This document shows, in pieces, positions 14,735-24,586 of a stretch of 64,000 nt of DNA. The notes under the pieces were generated by a model. It did no database searches and was not told where the DNA came from. It was given only the letters and a program-made list of their open reading frames with translations. The DNA comes from a virus. How positions within the stretch are numbered: the first letter of the stretch is position 1; the number at the start of each line of letters is the position of its first letter. Both the position numbers and the translations under genes were made by a program. The DNA lies in the IMG/VR virus record IMGVR_UViG_3300043411_000952, positions 1-64,000 of that record; one strand, given 5' to 3'.

Positions 14735-15877
14735 ATGATTAAAATAATTCACACAGCCGATTGGCATTTACGCGATATGCAGTTTGGAAAGACTGCGCGC
14801 GCTCAAGACTTTACTGATTCTGTTTTCCGTATCGTGGATATCGCAGTTCAGAATCAAGTTGATTATATTTTATGCGCTGGGGACATTCTGAACTCTAAAC
14901 GCCCTAGTAGCCGTAACATCGCGGATCTCATTCGTCTGAACCAAAAGCTTCTGACGAATAAAGTTAAGTTGTTCGTCATCACAGGCAACCACGATAAATG
15001 TCATCCTTCGTGGATTAAGGTACTACAGGAAGAAATGCAGGAGAATGGGCAGTGCGCTATTTACGATATTGATTTCCAACTCTTCAGTATGAAAGCTAGA
15101 GATGGAAAAGAATATACAATCTACGGCGTACCTGATATGGCCCCGGATGATTTCCGGGAAAAGAGCGTAGATTTTCCTGAAGCTGACTTCATGATGTTCC
15201 ATGCCTTAATTAAGGACTTCGCCGCCTTTGACGCTGGAGATAAAGTCTTGAAAGTTGAAGACTTACCTACAGATAAGTATAAAGCTATACTACTAGGTGA
15301 TATTCACACGCATAAATACATCGATCTGGAAACATGCGTCGTAGGCTATCCCGGCTCTACCGAGTTGTGTTCGCGTAATGAGAGTACAGACAAGTATGTA
15401 ACGCTATTCACACTACATGATAATGGTGAGCTACAAAGAGACTCTATTCCTCTTACATTAAATAAACCAATCATTGCTGAAGATATACGCACGGTTGATG
15501 AAGCCAACGACTTGCTTCTTAAAATTAATGAAGTTAAGGACGAGCATCCTACGATTCTTGTACGTAAAGATCCATCATTCACAGATCTCTATATACGCAT
15601 CGCGCGAATCGTAGATACTAGTAAGTGTATTATCAGGGTTACAAATTTACAGCAGGCTGGATTTAAACTTATTAATATTGTCAGTCGTAGAACTGATAAC
15701 CCTACAGGTAAACAACCTGTAGATTTTGTTTCGGACTATTTCCCTAATGGTTCTGATATATTTGAATTAGCCCAAGCCCTTTGTGATCCGCAGGCTGCTG
15801 CTCCTCACCTGATTGAAAGTTTCATAGATAAAAGACTATATGCGAATAAAAAAGCTACTGATAAAAAATTTGGGTAA
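14735..15877 (+). CDS. sbcD: SbcD/Mre11-like nuclease subunit (T4 gp47 type)
   Basis: Metallophosphoesterase subunit of the SbcCD (T4 gp46/47) complex that processes DNA ends for recombination. All motifs are visible: HTADWH at residues 6-11, CAGDIL at about 49-54, TGNHD at about 87-91, MMFHAL near 154-159 and LLGDIHTH near 189-196. Length (380 residues) fits. The next gene, SbcC-like, begins inside its last 38 bases, a coupling that matches formation of a complex. Confidence 0.93.
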   Translation: MIKIIHTADWHLRDMQFGKTARAQDFTDSVFRIVDIAVQNQVDYILCAGDILNSKRPSSRNIADLIRLNQKLLTNKVKLFVITGNHDKCHPSWIKVLQEEMQENGQCAIYDIDFQLFSMKARDGKEYTIYGVPDMAPDDFREKSVDFPEADFMMFHALIKDFAAFDAGDKVLKVEDLPTDKYKAILLGDIHTHKYIDLETCVVGYPGSTELCSRNESTDKYVTLFTLHDNGELQRDSIPLTLNKPIIAEDIRTVDEANDLLLKINEVKDEHPTILVRKDPSFTDLYIRIARIVDTSKCIIRVTNLQQAGFKLINIVSRRTDNPTGKQPVDFVSDYFPNGSDIFELAQALCDPQAAAPHLIESFIDKRLYANKKATDKKFG

Positions 15878-18377
15878 ACATAGACATTTAGAGGCAACTC
15901 TAGATGGATCTGTTGTAGGATTGATGGGACCTAATGGTTCAGGTAAATCCACTATTCTTAAATTAATTCATTTTCTTGTTACTGGCTGGACACCAGCTAA
16001 GGAAACACAAGAATCCTTTATTCGTAAGGTGGACCCGGAGATTGAGGCCGAGCCCGCCTGTGGTTCCGCTGAAATGGAATTCTACGCGCAAGGAAACACG
16101 TATAGAATTAGTCGAAAGATCGGATCTCCCTCCTCCAGAAAGCTCGTAAAGCTGGATGCTAAAGGAAAGGAAATCAAAGACGAAACATATACCAGCGCAG
16201 CAGAGATACAGGCTCTTTTAACTGAAATCCTTGGCGCTGACAAGTATGCTATTGATAACGCTGTGTTTCCTGAACAGGGTGCATTGGATAAAATATTATT
16301 TGGGTCCCAGGCGGAGCGTGAAGAGTTGCTGGTAAAGCTACTCCTGCTAGGGCATATGCAGAAGGTGGCGGATGTAGCGGCAGGTAAAATCAAAATACTG
16401 GCCTCTGAGATTCAGGACTTCTCGACTTTGCATGATGAGCTACAGGCGACCAGAAATAGCGCAGAAGTAGAGCTCGCTACCGCCGAGGAGCAGCTGGTGC
16501 GTACTCGCAGTTATGCAGCAGAAATTAAACTATATGAAGATTGGGAACGCGCAGTTAATGAGTTAACATCTAATTCATCTCATCTGCTGAGCGCCAAAAA
16601 TGCCGCCCGCATTAATGAAGATAAAGTAGCCGCTGTTCTGGAAGAGCAAACTACCAAGTTAGGGGTAGCTATAAACTCACCTGAGGAATTAGGTAATTGG
16701 GTTGATAAACTCAAAAATAAAATTAAGGGCGCGCATCAGACGGTAGCCGCGCTACAAGACACCAAAGGTAAGGCAGCCCAGTATAAAAGTATCGCTGAAC
16801 GTATAGTTAATTATAATAATGATCTGTTACTTCTTAAAGCGGATTGTCCTGCGCCTGTAGACCCTAACTTGATTTCTAGCCTGGATAAAAAAATCAGGGA
16901 TCAGAACCTCCGGGAGATGTACCGGTTGGAAGTTCAGGAGGCTACAGTTAAAGGAAAGGAAACTAGGGATAGAGTTGATAGACTTGTAGAGATAGTTAAG
17001 GAACTAACTGAAGATTTAAAACGTGTCGAGGACGAGGAACAAACACTATCTAACGAGAGAGCGCTGTTCAAAACTATCGTAGATACGTGTAAGCTAGCGT
17101 TGGATAATAACTGTACCGCTGACTGCCCGGTGTGCGGAGAGAGTGTTTCTCACGAAAAACTGAGATCCAGACTCGAGACATATAATGTCAAACTATTAGA
17201 AGCCTCTAAGAAGTTGCACGACATTAGTACTAGCCATGCGCAGACGAGTAAGCAGATGCGTGACATGCAGCATGACCTAACTCAACGGCAGACATTACTA
17301 TCTTTGTACATTAAAAAATACAAAGATAACAAAGCGCTACTTGATGCAGGCACAGATGAAGACGTACAAGTTTTTAGGGATCAGCTTACTAGTCTAAATC
17401 ACGCCACGGCTAAACGCGCGTCCGATATTAAAAGCATAAATAAAATTGAATTTGAGATTAAAACATTAGAGTTTTCTATTCAAGGTTACACTGAAGAAGA
17501 AGTTAAAAGTTTCCATGAGTTAGATATTACCGCTTTGGATAAAGAGGTAACCGAGCTCAAAGATAAGGTCGAGCACTGGAGCTCTAAGCTGGATGAGTTG
17601 TCTAAAACTTATATTAACATTCAACAACTTATCTCGGCCAGAGAAACGGAGATTAAACGCTCCAAGGAATTTGCTGCTGCATGTGAGGGCTTCGCTCTAA
17701 AAAGGGATGCAATCTTTGACTCTTTTCCTCCGCAACTAAAGAAATTAGTTGAGCAAGGGGGTGAGACAAAAGACACTCTCATAGAGAACAATAAATTATA
17801 TAATCAACTAGAAGCCAAAGCAGCGCAGCTTAAAGTCCAGGCCAACAGCATACGTAAACGGTTACGTGAAATTGAGGACAAAATTAAATTGGATGAAGAT
17901 AAACGCGCGGTGATACAGGAATTACAGCGCGTGGTGCATGCGTTCTCTAGACAGGGTATTCCCATGGCTTATGTACAACATAAGTTTGATAGCCTTGTCA
18001 GCATGACTCAGGATAACTTGGAAATTATGGATGCGAACTTCGCTATTATTCCGCATCCCTCTAAACCAGTTAGTCTGCAGTTCTACCGCGTAGACGAGCC
18101 GGGGCAAGTATTGTTCGACCACGACAAACTATCTGGCGGTCAGAAGGTAAGGTTATCCATCGCCTTCCTTTTAGCTGTTCAGCAATTAGTAATCCCGGAA
18201 TTAGGCTTCCTAGTTTTGGATGAACCTTCTACGCATTTGGATGAGGAGGCTAGAGAAAATTTGAAAGAGCTCTTGCTAAATCTAAATCAACAGCTAGAAA
18301 GTACAGACACTCAAATTCTCGTTTGCGACCACGCAAGAGAGCTTGAACCTGCTTTTGTAAATGTAATTCAATTATGA
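15840..18377 (+). CDS. sbcC: SbcC/Rad50-like SMC ATPase (T4 gp46 type)
   Basis: ATPase partner of the preceding nuclease. The Walker A GPNGSGKS is at residues 30-37, a long coiled coil fills about 180-700 with the zinc-hook CPVCGES near 429, and the C-terminal lobe has the ABC signature LSGGQKVRLS and Walker B LGFLVLDEPSTHLD. The 845-residue length is intermediate between T4 gp46 and bacterial SbcC. Start overlaps sbcD; stop overlaps the next start by ATGA, so the three genes form a tight operon. Confidence 0.95.
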   Translation: MRIKKLLIKNLGKHRHLEATLDGSVVGLMGPNGSGKSTILKLIHFLVTGWTPAKETQESFIRKVDPEIEAEPACGSAEMEFYAQGNTYRISRKIGSPSSRKLVKLDAKGKEIKDETYTSAAEIQALLTEILGADKYAIDNAVFPEQGALDKILFGSQAEREELLVKLLLLGHMQKVADVAAGKIKILASEIQDFSTLHDELQATRNSAEVELATAEEQLVRTRSYAAEIKLYEDWERAVNELTSNSSHLLSAKNAARINEDKVAAVLEEQTTKLGVAINSPEELGNWVDKLKNKIKGAHQTVAALQDTKGKAAQYKSIAERIVNYNNDLLLLKADCPAPVDPNLISSLDKKIRDQNLREMYRLEVQEATVKGKETRDRVDRLVEIVKELTEDLKRVEDEEQTLSNERALFKTIVDTCKLALDNNCTADCPVCGESVSHEKLRSRLETYNVKLLEASKKLHDISTSHAQTSKQMRDMQHDLTQRQTLLSLYIKKYKDNKALLDAGTDEDVQVFRDQLTSLNHATAKRASDIKSINKIEFEIKTLEFSIQGYTEEEVKSFHELDITALDKEVTELKDKVEHWSSKLDELSKTYINIQQLISARETEIKRSKEFAAACEGFALKRDAIFDSFPPQLKKLVEQGGETKDTLIENNKLYNQLEAKAAQLKVQANSIRKRLREIEDKIKLDEDKRAVIQELQRVVHAFSRQGIPMAYVQHKFDSLVSMTQDNLEIMDANFAIIPHPSKPVSLQFYRVDEPGQVLFDHDKLSGGQKVRLSIAFLLAVQQLVIPELGFLVLDEPSTHLDEEARENLKELLLNLNQQLESTDTQILVCDHARELEPAFVNVIQL

Positions 18378-18856
18378 GCGATGTAGCTACTCTGTATAAT
18401 GTGAAGATCAAATTGACTTCTTCCTGGCTGGGCAACCAAAGAACTCGGGAGAACGTTCGTCGTTTTCGTCGGGATCGGGAGGGTAAGCTTGCTGTCGATA
18501 TGGCTCAGTGGAGCTGGACTTTTCAGCAAGCTGCCGAAGCCCTGCATATGGTAGATATCGATACGGATACTATTCGTCCTCAGATGAATATCGATCCTCC
18601 GTCTTTAGTTTTATACAGACGTAACTACACTCATAAGAATAAACAGCAATGTGAAATGTTTGAAGCTATTCGCGAAAACTGTGTTTTGACAATACAGGTC
18701 TTAGTAACAGCTACAGACAAGCAGGATAAGTTTGCTCCAGATCTGGCTAGGCTCAGAGACATATTCAGATTTACAGGTATGTTTCTGGGTCTAAGCCCGT
18801 GGGGCGGGCAATATGGTTATGGTCGTTTTGATGTAGAGGAAATCACTCCTCTTTAA
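18374..18856 (+). CDS. Hypothetical protein of the recombination operon
   Basis: A 160-residue protein overlapping the SbcC-like gene by ATGA. It begins with a beta-like strand (NVKIKLTSSWLGN), then a basic stretch ENVRRFRRDREGKL, and ends with FTGMFLGLSPWGGQYGYGRF. This fits a compact nucleic-acid-related protein, but I recognise no family. Confidence 0.65.
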   Translation: MSDVATLYNVKIKLTSSWLGNQRTRENVRRFRRDREGKLAVDMAQWSWTFQQAAEALHMVDIDTDTIRPQMNIDPPSLVLYRRNYTHKNKQQCEMFEAIRENCVLTIQVLVTATDKQDKFAPDLARLRDIFRFTGMFLGLSPWGGQYGYGRFDVEEITPL

Positions 18857-18896
18857 TTTAGTTATCAGAAATAAACAATTTGTATGAGACAGTCAA

Positions 18897-18962
18897 ATGA
18901 CACGAAAAGAAAAACGCATCAAGTTAGCCGCCTACGAGGCAGCAAATAAAGTAAAACCTTAA
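18897..18962 (+). CDS. Possible 21-residue basic micropeptide
   Basis: A tiny frame, MTRKEKRIKLAAYEAANKVK plus one residue, ends one base before the next ATG, the usual spacing in this genome, and has a helical, Lys/Ala composition unlike random sequence. It could also be simple leader. Weakly supported. Confidence 0.3.
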   Translation: MTRKEKRIKLAAYEAANKVKP

Positions 18963-18963
18963 T

Positions 18964-19158
18964 ATGAATAAAAAAGTAAATAAAAGTAAAGACGGCAGGC
19001 CCGCTCACGTGCCTATTTTGTCTTTGCGCTGTGCTGAGTGCGGTACCATAGTTACGAATCCTGAGAAGTTAGCGTCACCAGGCGCAGTGAAACTGGGTTT
19101 TGTTCTGTGTTCGTTTAAATGCGCGCAGAGCTGGACCGCCGCTACCGGGATGGTGTAG
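18964..19158 (+). CDS. Small zinc-finger protein
   Basis: A 64-residue protein with a basic N terminus and paired cysteines, LRCAECG at residues 22-28 and LCSFKCAQSW at 48-57, a CxxC...CxxxC treble-clef-like zinc site. DNA or RNA binding is inferred. It is placed between recombination genes and the SF2 helicase. Confidence 0.65.
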   Translation: MNKKVNKSKDGRPAHVPILSLRCAECGTIVTNPEKLASPGAVKLGFVLCSFKCAQSWTAATGMV

Positions 19159-19195
19159 ATAGTTAAGTGTGTTCAAAATTTTTAGAGATTTATAA

Positions 19196-20638
19196 ATGAG
19201 TAAAGAAGTTCACCTCATGTGGGATGATTCTGTACTGACTATTGCCCCTTCCAGTCCTGCATTGGAAAAGTTTCTGACTTATAGGGAAAAGAAGTTGGCT
19301 CAGGATCCGAATTGCCCATGGAAAAAAGTTACTAAGGTAACTGTAAATCCTTTATACAAAGTCATAAATCAGCAGAATGGATACAATGTTATCCAGACGA
19401 TGCAGGGTATGTGGTTGAAAGTAAAAACATTTTTAGAGGATAAAGGCTACGACGTAAAGTTCTACGACATGCGTTTAGCTTTCCCTAAACCTCGCTTAGA
19501 CCTGATGTGCGGATTTAGATTTAAACAAGAAGAACTCCTTACTTCCTTTTTAAGTACAAATTGTAGCGGACTATTAGGTGCGCCCACTCGGTATGGGAAG
19601 ACGGTCCTAATCAAAAATACTATACGTGCGTATCCAAATGTACACACAGTAGTCACTGCTCCCGGTGCAGATTTGGTAAAACAACTGTATGAAGACATTA
19701 AAGAAGCGTTACCTCATAGGGAGGTAAAACTAATAGGCGCAGGTTCTACTAAGAGTCCATGCGATGACATTAATGTCGTAAGCATGGATAGCTTGCATAA
19801 GTGCGATGCCGCCGCTTGTAGATTATTATTAGTTGATGAGCCACATGCGTGTGTCACAGACAGTCGTTTACCTGAGCTAGCCAAATTCGATAAGGCACGT
19901 CGTATTGGGTTCGGTGCTACTCTTAAAGGTAGATTTGATCAGCGCGATATTCTTATTGAAGCGCTGCTTGGTCCGGTTATTGCAGAGCGCACATTCCAAG
20001 AAGCTGTAGCTGAAGGTGCTGTGTGCCCTCTTATTGTGTACATGGTCGTGATGCCTTTAGCAGGTAATTCGGATGACCGTGATCGCGCATACAAGACGCA
20101 TCTATTTAAAGGTGAGCGCGTAGCTAAGGCTGTGCGCTGGATTTGTCATGAGCTTCTCCCTCAAGACTGGCAGACCTTGCTCTTTATTAAAAATGAAGAC
20201 CAGGCTGAATACTTTCTAGATTGGGTTGGGCAGGACGGTACTATCGCCATGGCCAAACGCATGACCAAGAAGGAGCGAGAGGAGTTAATGGAAAGAATGC
20301 GTGGCGCTGAAATCAAACGCTGCCTGGCTAGTGAAATATATGCACAGGGTGTGACCTTCAACCATGTGCGCGCTCTTATTAATTTAAGTGGCGGAGGCGC
20401 TAACACATCCACAATTCAAAAACCTGGCAGGCTTGCGGAAGTACGGCCAGATAAGAAGTGTGGTGTTGTGTTTGATTTCTTCTTCACTCCGGGAACAGGT
20501 AGGGGGAACGGGATTCAAGCTTTATATCGCGAGTCCCTGGCTCGAGTTAAAGCATACACAGAAAAAGGTTACGAAATTATTTTCGTAGACGGGTATAATG
20601 AACTCGAGTCCTCGTTTAAATCCAAAGCCATATCTTGA
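19196..20638 (+). CDS. SF2 DNA helicase (UvsW-like)
   Basis: Residues about 128-136 give the Walker A variant GAPTRYGKT, followed by VVTAPGADLVKQL (motif Ia), LLLVDEPHAC (DExH-type box, here DEPH), GFGATLKGR (motif III-like) and a C-terminal lobe with CLASEIYAQGV and a final Arg-rich motif GRLAEVRP. This is the order in phage T4 UvsW and related branch-migration helicases that remodel recombination and R-loop intermediates. Its 480 residues are a normal length. A 38-base gap separates it from the zinc-finger gene. Confidence 0.85.
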   Translation: MSKEVHLMWDDSVLTIAPSSPALEKFLTYREKKLAQDPNCPWKKVTKVTVNPLYKVINQQNGYNVIQTMQGMWLKVKTFLEDKGYDVKFYDMRLAFPKPRLDLMCGFRFKQEELLTSFLSTNCSGLLGAPTRYGKTVLIKNTIRAYPNVHTVVTAPGADLVKQLYEDIKEALPHREVKLIGAGSTKSPCDDINVVSMDSLHKCDAAACRLLLVDEPHACVTDSRLPELAKFDKARRIGFGATLKGRFDQRDILIEALLGPVIAERTFQEAVAEGAVCPLIVYMVVMPLAGNSDDRDRAYKTHLFKGERVAKAVRWICHELLPQDWQTLLFIKNEDQAEYFLDWVGQDGTIAMAKRMTKKEREELMERMRGAEIKRCLASEIYAQGVTFNHVRALINLSGGGANTSTIQKPGRLAEVRPDKKCGVVFDFFFTPGTGRGNGIQALYRESLARVKAYTEKGYEIIFVDGYNELESSFKSKAIS

Positions 20639-20695
20639 CTAAAGCCTTACTACGTGGAAAATAAGTGTTTCACTACAAACTGAGGAAATATTTAA

Positions 20696-20932
20696 ATGGG
20701 ACGTAACTCTAAAAAATTACTGGAAGAAAAACCTAGATGGTTAATGACCACCGAGGAACTGGATCATGCGGATGGTTGGTTCATTTATCGCAGGTTTAGA
20801 ACAAAGATGGATATGGCTGTCTTCGTAAATGATCCTGGTAATATTGTAGAGTTGGATATGCGCTACCCCATAACCGATTATAGACGCAAGTTAGATATAG
20901 ATAATAAATATATTGCTATGTTGAGACGCTAA
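20696..20932 (+). CDS. Small hypothetical protein
   Basis: A 78-residue protein with a GAGG sequence 12 bases ahead of the ATG, one of few Shine-Dalgarno-like sites in the window. Aromatic and basic (DGWFIYRRFRTKMDMAVFVN). Its stop overlaps the next start by one base. Function unknown. Confidence 0.6.
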   Translation: MGRNSKKLLEEKPRWLMTTEELDHADGWFIYRRFRTKMDMAVFVNDPGNIVELDMRYPITDYRRKLDIDNKYIAMLRR

Positions 20933-21570
20933 TGAATGACGATCGCCTAGACGCTGTAGCTAGAGAAATTCGCAATCATTACATAGAGAGAAAACGCCCA
21001 CTATACAATAATACCTATAAACTTGGTGCTGTTGATTTTACTCATTGGCAAAAAGCGGCTAGATTATGTGAGGAGCTGAACGCTTCTCCGGAGGTATTTG
21101 TAGATGCTGCTTTCTCGCAGTGTAAGAGTTCGCTTGGTCCGTTCCCGAACGCCATGTATGGGCCTGCTTGCCGTAACTGGTACAGAGCATACACAGACAC
21201 ACGGACGGCTTATAGGCAAGCTAAAGACGCAGCAGAATTAGCAGGAAGAGACCCTATGTTTGATGCTGAATCCGATAGTAATGTTGTTGATTTAAAATAT
21301 GAGATTGATTTTGTTGAAAGATCCTTACTCCGGTTAACCGGTACTAAAAAGATTAATGCTGTTACAATTGAATATGTGAACAGTTTAACCACCAGCTACC
21401 CGGCACATGTGCGTGTCTTATTGGGTTACGGTAATGATAAGGTGAAGCTATTCTTCGGTGAGGCCGCCTTAGAGATATACAACACACGTCCGCAAATGTA
21501 TCGCGCGGCTCAAACCCTTGGTTACCCAATCAAAGAAATTTTGCTATGGCTAAATGCCCGAAACAATTAG
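20932..21570 (+). CDS. Hypothetical protein upstream of the replicative helicase
   Basis: A 212-residue protein. It has an N-terminal helical part (LDAVAREIRNHYIERKRPLY, HWQKAARLCEELNASPE) and a conserved-looking FSQCKSSLGPFPNAMYGP. It overlaps the helicase gene by 25 bases. A helicase-loader role would fit the position, but there is no AAA+ motif, so this is only a guess. Confidence 0.6.
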   Translation: MNDDRLDAVAREIRNHYIERKRPLYNNTYKLGAVDFTHWQKAARLCEELNASPEVFVDAAFSQCKSSLGPFPNAMYGPACRNWYRAYTDTRTAYRQAKDAAELAGRDPMFDAESDSNVVDLKYEIDFVERSLLRLTGTKKINAVTIEYVNSLTTSYPAHVRVLLGYGNDKVKLFFGEAALEIYNTRPQMYRAAQTLGYPIKEILLWLNARNN

Positions 21571-23060
21571 AAATTTACATAGACAAAAATTACAAATGGT
21601 TTGAACAAGCCATTGTAGCTGTGTGCAGGTCTGATCTTAACAGTTTCAAAAAGTTTAGCCCTGTGCTTTGCCTGAAGTCTGGGTCAAAAGATAAACACTC
21701 AGACGACTTTGAGGAGCATAACAATAATATACTGTATGACGCTATACGCGGTTATAACAGTTTATTCGAGGGAGCCAGCGAAAGAATATTTAGACCTATA
21801 GGTACTACGCAATTACTGTCGATGCTTAATGAGCGCGCTGGTAAGGGTGAAATGGTGAGCTTCTCTGAAATTCCTGAAATCGTTAAATACTTTGAGGAGG
21901 TGATTTTACCTTTCACCGTCGGTGAAGACACCGAGTATTTAGTTAACACAGGTATACCTTATTATCTTAAAAGTATACGCGCTAAGAAGATCATCAACAG
22001 TGCTTCTTTACTCGGTATAAATCTAGATGACCTAGCGTTAATATGCGAGACGGATGTAGAGTTAATTAATAAGCTAGACGACGGAGGCAAGCTCCTGCAG
22101 AATGTCCCGGATAGAATCGAGCTATCAGATATAGATGAGTTCGATGATCCTAATAAAGTTCTAGTTGAAACCCTAGACTGCGATATTCCTAAACTGAATG
22201 AAACTATTTCCTCTTTCAGAAAAGGACATGCCTATTTATTCATAGGCGGTACTGGCTCAGGTAAGACAATCGTAGCGTGCCAACTGGCCTGCGCGTTCTC
22301 TTACATCAATGGTGCGTCCGGGCTGTATATTTCTACGGAGCAGAAGCACGATGAACTATATCGTCGTATTATTTCTAATAAGTGTAGTATCCCGCATAGA
22401 ACGATTAACCAAGGGATATTTAAGGACAAACTTACTCCGAATGAACGACAACGTTATTTGGAATTTAGAAACAAAGCATTTAGTTTAAATTCTGGAGATG
22501 CGCAGTTTATTAACTGGGGCAACTTTCAAAAACAGAATGATATAAATATAATTAAGAAAATCGAGGATGAGATCGATACATACGAGAAGGAGAGCGGCAA
22601 GAAAATCGATTATGTCATCCTGGACTGGATTGGTGGTGCGTTAGGATCAATGGCGGAAGCTGGGGATAAGACGCGGCACATTTACCAGGCAGCGGCAGAT
22701 GCACTAGAAGAGCTTTGTCGTAAAAGAAACTTCGTGGCTATAGCTTTTGCCCAGGCCGTACCCGCTGCTGTGAATAAAGTTAAAATAGACTCTCAAGATC
22801 TTTCTGAGTGTAAAACCATGGGCAGAAACTATTCTGCCATTATCGGTATATCTAGCTTGTACTCAGAAGAGTATGCTAAGCAGGTAGATCAGGAAAAGAA
22901 TAAGAAACGCAAAGACTATAGAATAGGTTCAGAATTGGATGAGGCCGCTACGTACTCTATCAAGCAATTCTTTTTTATTTCAAAGTCTAGGTTTGGTGAT
23001 CCAAAAGCGGTACCGTTTAAAAGAGAATACGAATATCAGCGTGTTGCTCCTTGGGTGTGA
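21546..23060 (+). CDS. DnaB-like replicative helicase
   Basis: RecA-fold helicase that unwinds the phage replication fork. Residues about 233-240 give the Walker A GGTGSGKT. Then come GLYISTEQKHDELYRRI (H1a-like), VILDWIGG as Walker B, and VAIAFAQAVPA (motif H3-like). The N-terminal 220 residues are helical, as in DnaB. Start overlaps the previous gene; next to the TOPRIM primase and DNA polymerase genes. Confidence 0.85.
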   Translation: MAKCPKQLEIYIDKNYKWFEQAIVAVCRSDLNSFKKFSPVLCLKSGSKDKHSDDFEEHNNNILYDAIRGYNSLFEGASERIFRPIGTTQLLSMLNERAGKGEMVSFSEIPEIVKYFEEVILPFTVGEDTEYLVNTGIPYYLKSIRAKKIINSASLLGINLDDLALICETDVELINKLDDGGKLLQNVPDRIELSDIDEFDDPNKVLVETLDCDIPKLNETISSFRKGHAYLFIGGTGSGKTIVACQLACAFSYINGASGLYISTEQKHDELYRRIISNKCSIPHRTINQGIFKDKLTPNERQRYLEFRNKAFSLNSGDAQFINWGNFQKQNDINIIKKIEDEIDTYEKESGKKIDYVILDWIGGALGSMAEAGDKTRHIYQAAADALEELCRKRNFVAIAFAQAVPAAVNKVKIDSQDLSECKTMGRNYSAIIGISSLYSEEYAKQVDQEKNKKRKDYRIGSELDEAATYSIKQFFFISKSRFGDPKAVPFKREYEYQRVAPWV

Positions 23061-24586
23061 AAAAAACTCACATTTGTGTTGCGCGTGCCTTGCGCCTTGC
23101 TAGCATCGCGACTCTTATGCTTTGGAAACCTTGCGCCTTCGTTAAAACGGAAGAAAGACCTCGCCGTCCTATTGCTCACAACACGTTGAGTATACCTGAA
23201 CATATGGTGATAGCTGGCGAGAGCGACATCCCTGTTTTGGCTGTCAAACTTAACTTCAAGTCTATTGAGGATAAAACTAAAGGCGAGGTGTTAGCCTTGA
23301 TCGAGCATATGAATAAGCTCGGTAAGTTTGTTTCTAAAGAGTGGGTATTTACGCGTCTTAATTTTAAAGCACGTAAAGCCGACGACATCTTCACCGAGCT
23401 CAAGAGGGAAGGTAAAATTGAAGATTTCTTAGCCGTGCGCGGTATACGCCAGCACGGAACGTATTGGCGTATTGCCGGTAAGAAGGCTCAAAGAGAGATG
23501 CAGTTAGCGCATGCTTCGATGCGTCGCGCGCTCCGCGCTTCTTTTTTGGAGAGTATTAACTCTCCTGAAGGTTCTCTGAAAACCAGAGAGGAAGACCAAA
23601 CAATTTCTGCTTCCGGGAATGATGCAGAAAAAGAATTTGAACCTGTAGAAAAAATATCATTGCGTCATCAAGCTGTTTCCCGGAACCATGAAGATGGTAG
23701 TCCGGGAAATGGCTTGGAAGGTACGCATTACACGGAGGCAGGATGTTTTGACCGTCTGTCAAACCCGGAAAATAACCCGGTTGAGTATGCGCTCATGGAG
23801 CGTCTAGCGGAGGTATCTGATGACAAAATGCTTACCCCGGCAGCAGCTAGAAGCGCAGCTAGAAGGCTGGATTCCGGTGTCATAAATAAAATTACAGTAG
23901 CTAAGATTTGTAAGATTATTGAATCTAAACAGTTGGCTTTCAGCTTGTTAGATCTTATTCGTAATTTTGATGAGATTCTCAAAGAGCATTGCGAAACCAT
24001 CAGACCCGGCGAGATTGATTACATAAAGGACCAGATTGAAGAGATGTCTTCAGGAACCTCGGAGAGTTATGTTTTCAAGGAAATCTCGCTAGCTTCCAAG
24101 ACGCTTAGAGAACTTGATTCTAATGTTGAAAAACTAACTTACACTGATTACTATAATTTTGTTAAATCTAATGCAATTCCTGTTTATGCTAAACTTGTAG
24201 TCCTTAGTATGTCTAAATATTATAAACCAAGTATACTTAAGTTGTTAGCTGTTGAGTTTGAACAAACTTTATTTGCGGAAATTACTGCTAACTTGGCTGT
24301 ACATGATTTTTTACTTAACTTTAAAAAGTTTAACTTTATTAACTGGGCAGCATTTGCCGCCCATCGTCGCGATGCTGTAGATAACTTGAGATGTACATTG
24401 TTCATAAATAAAATACGTAACAGGAAGCTGGATATGTTCGCGCATCAATTGCATTTCTTTGACCACCTTTATGACGCACACGGAAGTGAATACAACGCAG
24501 GGGTTACCAACGAGTACTATTCCGAGAGAAGTCCTGCTACTTGCGGAAGCGCTGAGTCGCCTTCACGGGCCTGCGTTAATTCGTAA
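23051..24586 (+). CDS. Hypothetical protein with winged-helix-like segment
   Basis: About 510 residues. The start is uncertain: a TTG at 23051, a GTG at 23057 or an internal ATG at 23117 or 23204 are possible. Residues about 75-135 (LALIEHMNKLGKFVSKEWVF, ADDIFTELKREGKIEDFLAV, GTYWRI) look like a winged helix. The middle is low-complexity and charged; the C-terminal third is helical. Lying between helicase and primase it may be a replication accessory or loader. The last 116 bases are shared with the next gene in another frame. Confidence 0.6.
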   Translation: MGVKKTHICVARALRLASIATLMLWKPCAFVKTEERPRRPIAHNTLSIPEHMVIAGESDIPVLAVKLNFKSIEDKTKGEVLALIEHMNKLGKFVSKEWVFTRLNFKARKADDIFTELKREGKIEDFLAVRGIRQHGTYWRIAGKKAQREMQLAHASMRRALRASFLESINSPEGSLKTREEDQTISASGNDAEKEFEPVEKISLRHQAVSRNHEDGSPGNGLEGTHYTEAGCFDRLSNPENNPVEYALMERLAEVSDDKMLTPAAARSAARRLDSGVINKITVAKICKIIESKQLAFSLLDLIRNFDEILKEHCETIRPGEIDYIKDQIEEMSSGTSESYVFKEISLASKTLRELDSNVEKLTYTDYYNFVKSNAIPVYAKLVVLSMSKYYKPSILKLLAVEFEQTLFAEITANLAVHDFLLNFKKFNFINWAAFAAHRRDAVDNLRCTLFINKIRNRKLDMFAHQLHFFDHLYDAHGSEYNAGVTNEYYSERSPATCGSAESPSRACVNS

